Assembly (NCBI GenBank): GCA_963789075.1
Contig: CAWBJQ010000002.1
Coordinates: 1,044,597-1,108,596 of the forward strand
Direction: 5' to 3'
From: DATATJ01 sp963789075
GTDB taxonomy: Bacteria; Acidobacteriota; Vicinamibacteria; Vicinamibacterales; CAVVIG01
DNA: 64,000 bases
This document shows positions 9,526 through 17,154 of the stretch, one piece after another. The notes under the pieces were generated by a model. The model was given only the letters and a program-made list of their open reading frames with translations, had not been told where the DNA came from and made no database searches. The translations under genes and the position numbers were made by a program. Within the stretch, counting starts at the first letter, position 1; every line of letters starts with the position of its first letter.

Positions 9526-10442
9526 TCGAGCTGCGCGACGTCTCGAAAACGGTCCAGAGCGGCTCCGAGCCGCTCACCATCCTCCATCCGCTGTCGCTCA
9601 CCGTCGGACGCGGCCAGTTTCTCGCCATCGTCGGCCCCTCAGGCAGCGGCAAGTCGACGCTGCTGGGACTCATCGCCGGGCTTGATGCGCCGTCGTCGGG
9701 ATCGGTGCTGATCGATGGCGTCGACATCACGCGGCTCGACGAAGACGGACTGGCGCGATTGCGCGGCGAAAAGATCGGCTTCGTGTTTCAGTTCTTCCAT
9801 CTGATTCCGTCGCTGACGGCCTACGAGAACGTCGCCGTGCCGATGGAGATTGCCGGCGCGGCGAATCCGCGACGCGCGGCGGAGCAGCTGCTCGAGGAAG
9901 TCGGGCTGACCGGACGATCGCATCACTATCCGACGCAGCTGTCCGGCGGCGAGCAGCAGCGCGTGGCGCTGGCCCGCGCGCTCGCCAACGATCCGCCGCT
10001 GGTCCTGGCCGACGAGCCGACCGGCAATCTCGACAGCGCCAACGGCCGGCACATTCTGGAGCTGCTTCGCACGATTCATCGCTCGCGCGGCACCACGATC
10101 GTCCTCGTGACGCACGACATCGATCTCGCGGCGATCGCGGATCAGCGGCTGGTGCTGCGTGATGGCCGCGTCGTCGAAGATGTAGGCGCCGACTGCGTGT
10201 CGGCCCCGGGCGGACCCATAGGTCCGCCTCTACAACACTTGATGACCCCCGGGCGGACACATAGGTCCGATTTCGGGCGGACACTCAGGTCCGCCCCTAC
10301 AGGACACCATGCGATTCGTTCTCCTCATGGCCGCCCGCGAAACGCGCTCGTCCTGGCGGCGCCTGCTGTTCTTCTTCATCTGCATCGCCGTCGGCGTGGC
10401 CGCGATCGTCGCGCTGCGCTCGGTGATTCAGAACGTCCGTGA
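9522..10442 (+). CDS. ABC transporter ATPase, LolD/YbbA type
   Basis: This ATPase energises the FtsX-like permease encoded next. It starts at the GTG overlapping the esterase stop. Walker A is GPSGSGKST (about residue 42), signature LSGGEQQRVALARA, Walker B LVLADEPTGNLD, and the switch His lies in VLVTHDIDLA. The natural domain ends near RLVLRDGRVVEDV, about residue 222. The frame then runs on through three hairpin repeats and 134 bases into the permease gene before stopping at 10442, adding about 85 low-quality residues. The original stop was probably destroyed by repeat insertion or by an indel. The functional domain itself is intact. Confidence 0.85.
   Translation: MIELRDVSKTVQSGSEPLTILHPLSLTVGRGQFLAIVGPSGSGKSTLLGLIAGLDAPSSGSVLIDGVDITRLDEDGLARLRGEKIGFVFQFFHLIPSLTAYENVAVPMEIAGAANPRRAAEQLLEEVGLTGRSHHYPTQLSGGEQQRVALARALANDPPLVLADEPTGNLDSANGRHILELLRTIHRSRGTTIVLVTHDIDLAAIADQRLVLRDGRVVEDVGADCVSAPGGPIGPPLQHLMTPGRTHRSDFGRTLRSAPTGHHAIRSPHGRPRNALVLAAPAVLLHLHRRRRGRDRRAALGDSERP
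10209..10298. repeat. Three GGCGGAC...GTCCGCC hairpins
   Basis: Three copies of an imperfect palindrome lie between the ATPase domain and the permease start. Copy 1 (10210-10229) has arms GGCGGACC and GGTCCGCC with loop CATA. Copy 2 (about 10252-10271) is degenerate on its right arm. Copy 3 (10276-10297) has arms GGGCGGAC and GTCCGCCC with loop ACTCAG. Copies 1 and 3 are followed by a CTACA motif. Hairpins of this kind are dispersed repeats in several GC-rich phyla. They may also tune ATPase/permease expression. Confidence 0.75.
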
Positions 10443-12849
10443 GGTGTTCAGCCGCGAAGCCAAGTCGCTCATCGCGGCAGACGTCCTGATCACCACCAAC
10501 CGCGAGTGGACGCCGAAGGCGCGCGAGATCATCGATCGCCGCCTCGCCGAAGCGGGCGCGACGACGCGCACCGAAACGATCGAGACGCCGACGATGGTGC
10601 GGCCGGCCGATCAGGCGAAGGCGGTGGCGCGGATGGTGGAGCTGCGGGGCGTGCAGTCGGCGTTTCCGATTTACGGCAGCGTGGAGCTGGTGAACCAGCA
10701 GCCCTATTCGCACGCGCTGCTCGAGGGCCACGGCGCGCTCGTGCGGCCGGAGCTGCTGACGGCGCTCGGCGTCGCGGTCGGCGATCAGCTGCTCATCGGC
10801 CAGGCGACGTTCACGATTCGCGGCCTCATCGCGAAGGAGCCGGGGCGCGGCGCCGGGCAGTTCAGCCTCGGCCCGCGCGTGCTGGTCGACTACGACGATA
10901 TCGCGTCGACCAAGCTGCTCGGCTTCGGCAGCCGCGCGGAGCGCACGCTGCTGGTGCGCGTGCCAGACGACCGCGTCCAGCCCCTCGTGCGCGACCTGCG
11001 CCAGGATCTTCGGGAGGAGTTCGCGAACGCGCGTTCGTATCGCGCGACCGACGATCAGATCGGCCGCGACTTCGATCGGGCGGAGAACTACCTGAGCCTC
11101 GTCGGGTTGATTGTCGTGATTCTCGGCGGCATCGCCGTGTCGAGCGTGACGCGCGTCTTCATCCTGCAGAAGATCCGCAGCATCGCGGTGCTGAAGTGCG
11201 TCGGCGCCCGCACGCGGCAGATCATGGCGATCTACGTGCTGCAGGTGATGGCGCTCGGCCTCGCAGGCAGCCTGCTCGGACTCCTGATCGCGCGTCTGGC
11301 GCTGGCTGCGATCCCGCTCGCGCTCGGATCCTCGTCGACGTCGCTGTTGGCGGAGGCGCATTACGGCGTGACGTGGAGCGCCGCCGTGCAGGGCGTGGCG
11401 ATCGGCGTGCTGGTGTCGCTGCTGTTCTCCGTCGTGCCGCTGCTGCACGTCCGCTTCGTGCGACCCTCGCTGCTGCTGCGCGACGAAGCCGCGCCCAAAG
11501 GGCCGCGCGACTGGACGCGGATCGCCGCGGTGGTCATCGTCTCGCTCGCGCTGGTCGGCGTCGCGGCGTGGCAGGCCGCGTCGATCAAAGTGGGCGTCGT
11601 CCTGTGTATCGGCTTCGCGGCGCTGGCGTTCGTGCTGCACCTGGCCGGGGTCGTGCTCGTGAAGCTCGTGGCGCCGCTGGCGCGTTCGCGGTCGTTTCCG
11701 CTGCGCCACGCGGTGCTGCACCTCTCGCGGCCGGGCAACCAGACGCGCGTGATCCTGCTCGCCGTCGGCCTCGGCGCCTTCTTCATCGTCGGCGTCCGGT
11801 CGCTGCAGGCGAGCCTGTTGGGCGAGTTCTCGATCGAAGTGTCGGCGGATTCCCCCGACATGTTTCTGCTCGATATCCAGCGGGATCAGGCGGCGGGCGT
11901 CCGCGCGTTTCTGAACGCGCCAGGTACCGGCGCGGGCCAGTCGCAGCTGATTCCCGTGCTGCGCGCGCGCGTCACGGCCGTGACCGGACGCGACACGCAC
12001 CTCGAGGACGTGCAGCAGGTGCGCCGGCGCGGCTCGCTGGCGCGGGAGTACACGGTGACCTATCGCGATCAGCTGGAGCCGAACGAGCGTGTCGTTGGAG
12101 GCGCGTGGTGGAGCGGACCGTCGAGCGAGCCGGAAGTGTCGGTTGAGAAGGGACTGCACGAGCGGTTCGACATCAACGTCGGCGATACGATGCGCTTCGA
12201 CGTCCTCGGGCGCGTCGTCACGGCGCGGGTGGCGAGCATCCGCGACGTCGAGTGGCGCGATTCACGCAACGGCGGCTTCATGTTCGTGTTCCGTCCGGGC
12301 GTCTTCGAGGACGCACCGCAGACCTTCGTCGCGCCGCTGAAGGGACCGGCCGACGTCCAGGCGCGCGCTCGGTTTCAGCACGATCTGGTGACGAAGTTTC
12401 CGAATGTGTCGGTGATCGACTTTCACGACATCCTGGAGACCGTCCGCGACGTGATGTCGAAGGTGACGCTCGCGATCAGCGTCGTCGGCGGGCTCGTGCT
12501 GTTCAGCGGCGCGCTCATTCTGGTCGGCGCTGTGGCGATGACGAAATTCCAGCGCGTCTACGAAGCGGCGGTCTTCAAGACGCTGGGCGCCAGCACGGCG
12601 ATGATCGCCAAGATGCTGCTGTTCGAGTACGGCGTGCTCGGGGCGCTCGCCGGGCTGATCGGCTCGCTCGGCGCTGTGGCGCTCACGTGGGGTGTCAGCC
12701 GCTACGCGCTCGAGATCCCCTGGCGCATCTTCGTCACCGAGCATGTGGCCGGCCTCGTGCTCACGGCGATTCTCGTCGCCGCCGTCGGCGTCCTTTCGAG
12801 CCTCGACGTCCTCCGCAACAAACCGCTGGCGACGCTGCGCGCCGAATAA
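10309..12849 (+). CDS. ABC transporter permease, FtsX/YbbP type (846 aa)
   Basis: This large permease carries two FtsX-type membrane modules, like YbbP of the YbbA-YbbP transporter and the LolC/MacB superfamily. TM1 lies at residues about 20-42 (LLFFFICIAVGVAAIVALRS), followed by an extracytoplasmic domain. A three-helix FtsX module spans about 265-390 (SLVGLIVVILGGIAVSSVTR; KIRSIAVLKCVGARTRQIMA), two helices follow at about 405-455, and a second extracytoplasmic domain and second module lie at about 725-845 (FKTLGASTAMIAKMLLFEYG). It reads without a break. The ATG at 10309 follows the hairpin block. With the upstream esterase and ATPase it probably handles lipid or lipoprotein material at the envelope, which is inference from the family. 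Confidence 0.88.
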   Translation: MRFVLLMAARETRSSWRRLLFFFICIAVGVAAIVALRSVIQNVREVFSREAKSLIAADVLITTNREWTPKAREIIDRRLAEAGATTRTETIETPTMVRPADQAKAVARMVELRGVQSAFPIYGSVELVNQQPYSHALLEGHGALVRPELLTALGVAVGDQLLIGQATFTIRGLIAKEPGRGAGQFSLGPRVLVDYDDIASTKLLGFGSRAERTLLVRVPDDRVQPLVRDLRQDLREEFANARSYRATDDQIGRDFDRAENYLSLVGLIVVILGGIAVSSVTRVFILQKIRSIAVLKCVGARTRQIMAIYVLQVMALGLAGSLLGLLIARLALAAIPLALGSSSTSLLAEAHYGVTWSAAVQGVAIGVLVSLLFSVVPLLHVRFVRPSLLLRDEAAPKGPRDWTRIAAVVIVSLALVGVAAWQAASIKVGVVLCIGFAALAFVLHLAGVVLVKLVAPLARSRSFPLRHAVLHLSRPGNQTRVILLAVGLGAFFIVGVRSLQASLLGEFSIEVSADSPDMFLLDIQRDQAAGVRAFLNAPGTGAGQSQLIPVLRARVTAVTGRDTHLEDVQQVRRRGSLAREYTVTYRDQLEPNERVVGGAWWSGPSSEPEVSVEKGLHERFDINVGDTMRFDVLGRVVTARVASIRDVEWRDSRNGGFMFVFRPGVFEDAPQTFVAPLKGPADVQARARFQHDLVTKFPNVSVIDFHDILETVRDVMSKVTLAISVVGGLVLFSGALILVGAVAMTKFQRVYEAAVFKTLGASTAMIAKMLLFEYGVLGALAGLIGSLGAVALTWGVSRYALEIPWRIFVTEHVAGLVLTAILVAAVGVLSSLDVLRNKPLATLRAE

Positions 12850-12912
12850 CGAGGATCAACGCAGAGATCGCGGAGACGCGTCTTGCGGAGGCCGATGCGA
12901 ATGCGATCGCAT

Positions 12913-12933
12913 CCTCCGTGTCCTCTGTGGTGG
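12913..12933. repeat. Copy of dispersed CACAGAGGACACGGAGG word (minus orientation)
   Basis: The 168-base gap between the permease and the DksA-like gene contains CCTCCGTGTCCTCTGTGG, the reverse complement of a word also found at 16315 and 39567. A weaker GAGATCGCGGAGACGCG stretch at about 12862 gives partial pairing. Nothing else recognisable lies in the gap. Confidence 0.6.
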
Positions 12934-13016
12934 CGAGTTTCGTGCTCGGGCCTTCATGCTATGATCCGATTTTGCACTGCCCTCGACGGCCCGGGCAGGC
13001 AGGAGTTCCAAGCGCA

Positions 13017-13352
13017 ATGGACGTGCAGGCTTACAAGGACGCGCTGCTCAGAAAGCGCCTCGAGATTCTTGGCGCCGGCGGCATCAAACCGCTGCAGGCG
13101 TCGATGGAGAACAACACCCGCCAGGGCGACATGGCGGATCAGGCGAGCGGCAACAACGAAGTGCACATCGCGCTGAAGCTGAAACAGACCGACGCAAAGA
13201 TTCTGCAGGCGATTGAAGAAGCGTTGTGGCGCCTCGAGAAGGGGACGTACGGCGCGTGCCGGGACTGCGGCGAGCCGATCTCCGAGGCGCGACTCAACGC
13301 CATCCCCTGGACTCGCGTCTGCATCACCTGCAAGGAAAAGCAGACCTCGTGA
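13017..13352 (+). CDS. DksA/TraR-type C4 zinc-finger protein
   Basis: This 111-residue protein of the DksA/TraR family binds RNA polymerase or acts as a small regulator. A helical hairpin (residues about 5-75) precedes the four-Cys zinc finger CRDCGEPISEARL...CITCKEKQ, whose two CxxC pairs are intact. The start at 13017 is backed by an AGGAG about 13 bases upstream. The acidic coiled-coil tip is not the canonical DksA Asp pair, so a TraR/general-regulator role is as likely as true DksA. The stop overlaps the following GTG by four bases (GTGA), implying translational coupling. Confidence 0.82.
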   Translation: MDVQAYKDALLRKRLEILGAGGIKPLQASMENNTRQGDMADQASGNNEVHIALKLKQTDAKILQAIEEALWRLEKGTYGACRDCGEPISEARLNAIPWTRVCITCKEKQTS

Positions 13353-13834
13353 CCGAGACGCTGCCGCTCCTGGTCGAGTTCTACCGCGACAAGTTGGCGA
13401 TGATGCTGCGGCACCAGGCGAGCGCCCGTCTGATGGAGCAGTACGACGTCAACAACACGTATCAGTACATCATCAATCGCGAAGAGGTGCAGCTGTCGTG
13501 GCTCGAGGCGGCGATCGCGGAGCTCGGCGGCACGCCGGTCGCGCAGGTCGGCGCCGACCGCACGGTGTCGGGCAAGAAGGCAGACGCCAGCCGCCACGTC
13601 ATCGAGGAAGACGCCCGTGACGCCCAGACGTTCGTCGAGCGCTGGAAACCGCGCGTGGATGTGATGCTGAACGCGCGTCATGCGAAGATGCTGCGCGTGA
13701 TCCTCGGCGAGACGCTCGAGCAGCAGCGCTTTTTCGAGCAGGCGCTCGCCGGCCGGACGGATCTGCTCGGCCGGCGCGGCGCGCAGCTCGCGCCGTCGCA
13801 CGGCGTGGTGCTGCCGTCGCGGTGGATGGACTGA
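13349..13834 (+). CDS. Conserved protein of unknown function (161 aa)
   Basis: GTG at 13349 overlaps the zinc-finger gene stop. The product (VTETLPLLVEFYRDKLAMML ...) is mostly helical. It has two long helices around residues 5-60, including INREEVQLSWLEAAIAELGG, and a second pair around 95-140 that is rich in His, Arg and Glu (DAQTFVERWKPRVDVM, ARHAKMLRVILGETLEQQRF). The four-helix pattern with Glu/His content suggests a ferritin-like or hemerythrin-like bundle, but I see no definite metal motif and do not assign one. The end overlaps the folK start by 13 bases, so it belongs to the same transcript. Confidence 0.7.
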   Translation: MTETLPLLVEFYRDKLAMMLRHQASARLMEQYDVNNTYQYIINREEVQLSWLEAAIAELGGTPVAQVGADRTVSGKKADASRHVIEEDARDAQTFVERWKPRVDVMLNARHAKMLRVILGETLEQQRFFEQALAGRTDLLGRRGAQLAPSHGVVLPSRWMD

Positions 13835-14290
13835 CGCCCGTACGAGTCGCCATCGCGCTCGGCTCGAACCTTGGCGATCGCCGCGGCCATCTCGAGTTCG
13901 CTGCCGCCCGCCTCCACGATCTGCTCGCGAACCTCCGCGTGTCGCGCAGGTACGACACCATTCCGGTCGGGATGACCGGTCCGCAGCCGATGTTCGTGAA
14001 CGCCGCGGCCGTGGGCGAGACGATGGGGGATGCGCGTGCGCTGCTCGACGCGCTGCTCGGCGATCGAGCGCGAGCGGGGGCGGGAGCGGCCACACGCGAA
14101 TGCCGCGCGGACGCTCGATCTCGATCTCGTCCTGTTCGGCGATGCCGTGATCGACGAGCCGGGGCTCGTCGTGCCGCACCCGCGCTTCCGGGAGCGGCGG
14201 TTCGTGCTCGAGCCGCTCGCCGAGATTGCCGGCGACATGGTCGATCCGGTCAGCGGGGAGACGATCGCGCGCCTGCTGGAGCAGGCGTAG
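13822..14290 (+). CDS. folK: 2-amino-4-hydroxy-6-hydroxymethyldihydropteridine pyrophosphokinase
   Basis: FolK transfers pyrophosphate from ATP to the pterin in folate synthesis. GTG at 13822 gives VDGLTPVRVAIALGSNLGDR, with the canonical ALGSNLGD start. Then come the pterin-site block GPQPMFVNAAAVGE and, after one indel near 14055, RERPHANAARTLDLDLVLFG with the RTLDLDLVL signature, then PHPRFRERRFVLEPLAEIAG. The length of about 155 residues is normal. The gene is tightly packed after the unknown gene and followed by the convergent DUF4097 gene. Confidence 0.88.
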
Positions 14291-14299
14291 CGCGTAAGG

Positions 14300-15517
14300 C
14301 TAGGACTCGCTGAACGTACGAGTCTGAACCGCGCGACGCAAGCACTGACTCCACGAAGCGCGACTGACGCGAAGAAAGTGCTCGTCGTGCCGGTTCGGTG
14401 ACCTCGTGTCGACTTCGTGGTTCGGACTATTCCCGCGGACGCGGCTTCGGAACGCGGCGCTGGGTGCAGCCGCATTTCCGACATCGCCTCGTGCGCCGCG
14501 GCGATCGCCTCGTCGATGGTCTGGCGGCATCGACGCCATCGCGCTGTCGATGGCGTCTGGGATCCCGGCCATCGCTTCGGCCAGGGCCTGTGGCATGGCG
14601 GCCATCGCTTCGTCCATCGCCTGGTTTTTCTCTTTCTCTTCTCGCGGTGCCGCCGCTCCGCCTCGGGCCGCGGCTCGCCCGGCCGGCGGAGCGCAATCGT
14701 GCCGCCGAACGACTCGAGCTCGACGTGCGCGCTGCCGTTGCCCAGCGTCAGCGTGAACCGCTTCGCGGCGTTCCTGATCGTCGCCGGTCTTCACCGGAAA
14801 GGTCGACCGGAAGCCGCCGTTGTACGTCCGCACCATCAGCGTCGCGTTGACCTTGTCCGGCATCGCCATCGCAATCATCCCGTTGTGGGTCGTCAAGCGA
14901 TAGGCGCCCTTCTCCTTGATCGGCCCGTCGTACGAGATGTTGCCGTTGACCGTGTAGAGGTCGACGTTCGCCGAGTCGATGCGGTCGAGGATGATGCTGC
15001 CGTTGGTCGTCTCGGCGGAGACATCGCCGGTGATGTCCGCCAGATGAATGCTCTCGTTGACGCTGCGCGCTTCGACACGCCCCTTGGCCTTCTCGAGCGT
15101 GATTTCCCCCTGTACCGACCTGAGCGAGACGAAGCCGTTGCCGCCGTGCACCGTGATGTCGCCGCGGGTCGTGTCGACGGTGACATCGCCGCCGACGCCC
15201 TCCATCGTGACGTCCGCGTAGGTGCCGGCCACCGTGATCGCCATCCACGACGGCACGGTGATCGCGTAATCGAGCGATCGCGGCGGGCCGCCGCGCGCCG
15301 ATCGCGCGCGGATCGTCAGCACCTGATCGCCCGGCTTGATGTCCACGATCTCGCGATCGGAGTGGATCACTTCGACGCGAACGGCGTCTTTGTCCCACGT
15401 CTTGATCGCGACGTCGCCGGCGAAGTTGGTGATGTCGAGCCTGGTGCCTTTCTGCACCTGCACGGTCTGATCGGTCGGCGCGATCACCATCAGCGCCAGA
15501 AGAGCGGTTGCCAGCAT
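14300..15517 (-). CDS. Exported DUF4097-family beta-solenoid protein
   Basis: ATG at 15517 gives a signal peptide (MLATALLALMVIAPTDQ). About 220 residues of repeated short strands follow, such as GDVTVDTTRGDITVHGGNGF and GDVSAETTNGSIILDRIDSA, typical of DUF4097/putative adhesin domains that build a right-handed beta structure. An indel near 14770 separates this from FTLTLGNGSAHVELESFGG, the usual final strand block. A Met/Ala-rich helix follows (DEAMAAMPQALAEAMAGIPD, about 14620-14560). Where the protein truly ends is unresolved. The frame shown stops at 14300. It is the third gene of an ECF sigma/anti-sigma set, a common association for these envelope proteins. Confidence 0.72.
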   Translation of the reverse strand: MLATALLALMVIAPTDQTVQVQKGTRLDITNFAGDVAIKTWDKDAVRVEVIHSDREIVDIKPGDQVLTIRARSARGGPPRSLDYAITVPSWMAITVAGTYADVTMEGVGGDVTVDTTRGDITVHGGNGFVSLRSVQGEITLEKAKGRVEARSVNESIHLADITGDVSAETTNGSIILDRIDSANVDLYTVNGNISYDGPIKEKGAYRLTTHNGMIAMAMPDKVNATLMVRTYNGGFRSTFPVKTGDDQERREAVHADAGQRQRARRARVVRRHDCAPPAGRAAARGGAAAPREEKEKNQAMDEAMAAMPQALAEAMAGIPDAIDSAMASMPPDHRRGDRRGARGDVGNAAAPSAAFRSRVRGNSPNHEVDTRSPNRHDEHFLRVSRASWSQCLRRAVQTRTFSES

Positions 15518-15520
15518 AGT

Positions 15521-16274
15521 TCGTGTCCTCGATGTAATTGAATTCGCTGATCGCGAGCGCCGCCGCGCGGCGCAGCAGATCCAGTTTCTTCCGCCGCGTT
15601 TCGACGAGATGGCTGCTCAAGTAACTGTTCGCCGGATCCGCCTCCAGCGCCTGGCGCGCCTGCTCGATCGCGCGATCGATGATCTGCAGGTTCTGCTCGA
15701 CGATGGCGACCGTCGACGGGTCGAGGCGGCTGCGGCCCTTGTCCAGCGCCTTTTCGAGATCGACGACCGCCGCGTCGTACTGCGCATCAGCGAAGCTGAC
15801 CGGCGGCGGCCGGCGGCCCGACGACGGGCGCGTCCGGCGACAGGCGCACGTCGCTGCCAACGCCGGTGTTCGAGTTGTCCGCGATACGTTGACCGCTCAC
15901 GCCGGAGCGCGTCGGACCTGCCTCGCAGCGTCCACGTCAGCCCGCCGGACACCGCGGCCAGCAGCAGGCTGGCGGCCGCCAGCTGCGGCAGCGTGAACGA
16001 GAAGCGGCGCGCCGGCCGCGCACGGAAGGGCATGACCGCGTGGGAGGCGCCGCTCCCGGCGCCGATGCCAGGCGATCGGCGATGCCGTCCCACAGGTCGT
16101 GCGCCGGCGGACGCGCGGTCAGCGCCTGCGCGTCTCGACCACCTGCTTCAACTCGTCGAGCGCGCCGCGCAGTCGGCGCAGGTCGCGAGGTGCGCGTCGA
16201 GCGCCGCTCCGCTCGTCCGGCGACAGCTCGTCGTCCAGGTAATCCGACAGTTTGTCCGTCCACGCATCGTGCAT
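15521..16274 (-). CDS. Anti-sigma factor with zinc-finger (zf-HC2) domain
   Basis: ATG at 16274 with GGGAGAGG just upstream starts MHDAWTDKLSDYLDDELSPDER. In the next frame LDAHLATCADC supplies the HxxxCxxC zinc-binding motif that holds ECF sigma factors. A single TM segment (FTLPQLAAASLLLAAVSGGL, about 15990-15930) places the rest outside the membrane. There the sequence SFADAQYDAAVVDLEKALDK and VAIVEQNLQIIDRAIEQARQ forms TPR-like helices. About four indels occur (near 16200, 16140, 16050, 15850). No stop is seen in the final frame before the next gene, so the end at about 15521 is approximate. It regulates the sigma factor encoded upstream. Confidence 0.72.
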
Positions 16275-16314
16275 CGTCCTCTCCCGAGAGCGCGTCACAC
16301 AATCAAGCTTTCTA

Positions 16315-16427
16315 CCACTGAGGACACGGAGGCCACGGAGGGAAAGTCCCGGGGACAGGTCTCCTTGAACCTCGCGGAGACCTGTCCCCGTCATGACCTC
16401 TGTGTCCCCCGTGTCCTCCGTAGTGGA
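16315..16427. repeat. Nested hairpin element between sigma and anti-sigma genes
   Basis: The inner arms GGGGACAGGTCTCC (16351-16364) and GGAGACCTGTCCCC (16376-16389) are perfect complements with an 11-base loop. An extra C-G pair gives a 15-bp stem. Outside them CCACTGAGGACACGGAGG (from 16315) faces CCGTGTCCTCCGTAGTGG (16410-16427), an imperfect outer inverted repeat. The element fills the sigma/anti-sigma gap, where it would be transcribed and could fold in the mRNA. The outer word is shared with copies at 12913 and 39567. Confidence 0.8.
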
Positions 16428-16457
16428 GAGTTGACTGGGCTATTTGTGCAACGCCAC

Positions 16458-17022
16458 TCAACCCAGATGTCGCCGCATCAGCATCCGCGCCCGGTGCAGC
16501 TGGCGCTTCGACGTGCCCGGACGCGATATCGAGCATCGCGGCGATCTCGCGGTGCTTGTAGCCTTCGACGTCGTGCAGCACGAAGATCTCGCGCGCGCCA
16601 GCCGGCAGCTGCTCGATCGCCTGCTCGAAATCGACTTTCAGGTCGCCGCGGGCCGGCGCGACCGTCGCGACGTCCAGCGCCTCGGGGTCGTCGCTCATCC
16701 GCCCGCGCTGAATCGCATACGACCGGCGCCGCTCGATGACGACGTTCACCGCCAGCCGGTGCAGCCAGGTGGCGAACGCCGAGTCGCCGCGGAACTGACC
16801 GAGCTTCTGCCAGGTCCGCACGAAGATGTCCTGCGTGACCTCGTCCGCCTCCTGGCCGCCGAGCATGCGCCGCGTCAGGCTGTGAATCCGCGCGACGTGG
16901 GTCCGATAGAGCCGCTCGAAGGCGGACGAATCCCCCGAGGCCGCCAGGGCCACATCGGTATCCCGCTCGGTCGGTCGTGCCGAACCCTCGCCGGTCAGCG
17001 TCATCACTGCGGATGCTGTCAC
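16458..17022 (-). CDS. ECF (sigma-24 type) RNA polymerase sigma factor
   Basis: This extracytoplasmic-function sigma factor probably drives its own operon. GTG 17022 (or ATG 17004) leads into region 2, FERLYRTHVARIHSLTRRML and EADEVTQDIFVRTWQKLGQF. FATWLHRLAVNVVIERRR and region 4, LPAGAREIFVLHDVEGYKHR, then EIAAMLDIASG follow. At about 16519 a run of three C (plus strand) contains one base too many. Removing it gives the expected end TSKRQLHRARMLMRRHLG and a TGA at 16458. This is a clear homopolymer error. The cognate anti-sigma gene lies 183 bases downstream beyond a hairpin repeat. Confidence 0.88.
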
Positions 17023-17154
17023 GATCCAATCACTTACAACGGATTGGACGGGCTCAGGTTGTGGAAGGTTGATCGGGGCGGGAGGGCAGGACGGGCAGGA
17101 GCGGGCCGGGCGGGCGGCCGGAGGCTGACAGCCGCCCTACGGCTGTTACCGTCC

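Noticed and set aside
10297..12159. 620-residue open frame on the minus strand
   Set aside because: It lies exactly opposite the intact YbbP-like permease and its product is His/Arg/Gln-rich nonsense, a GC-skew shadow.
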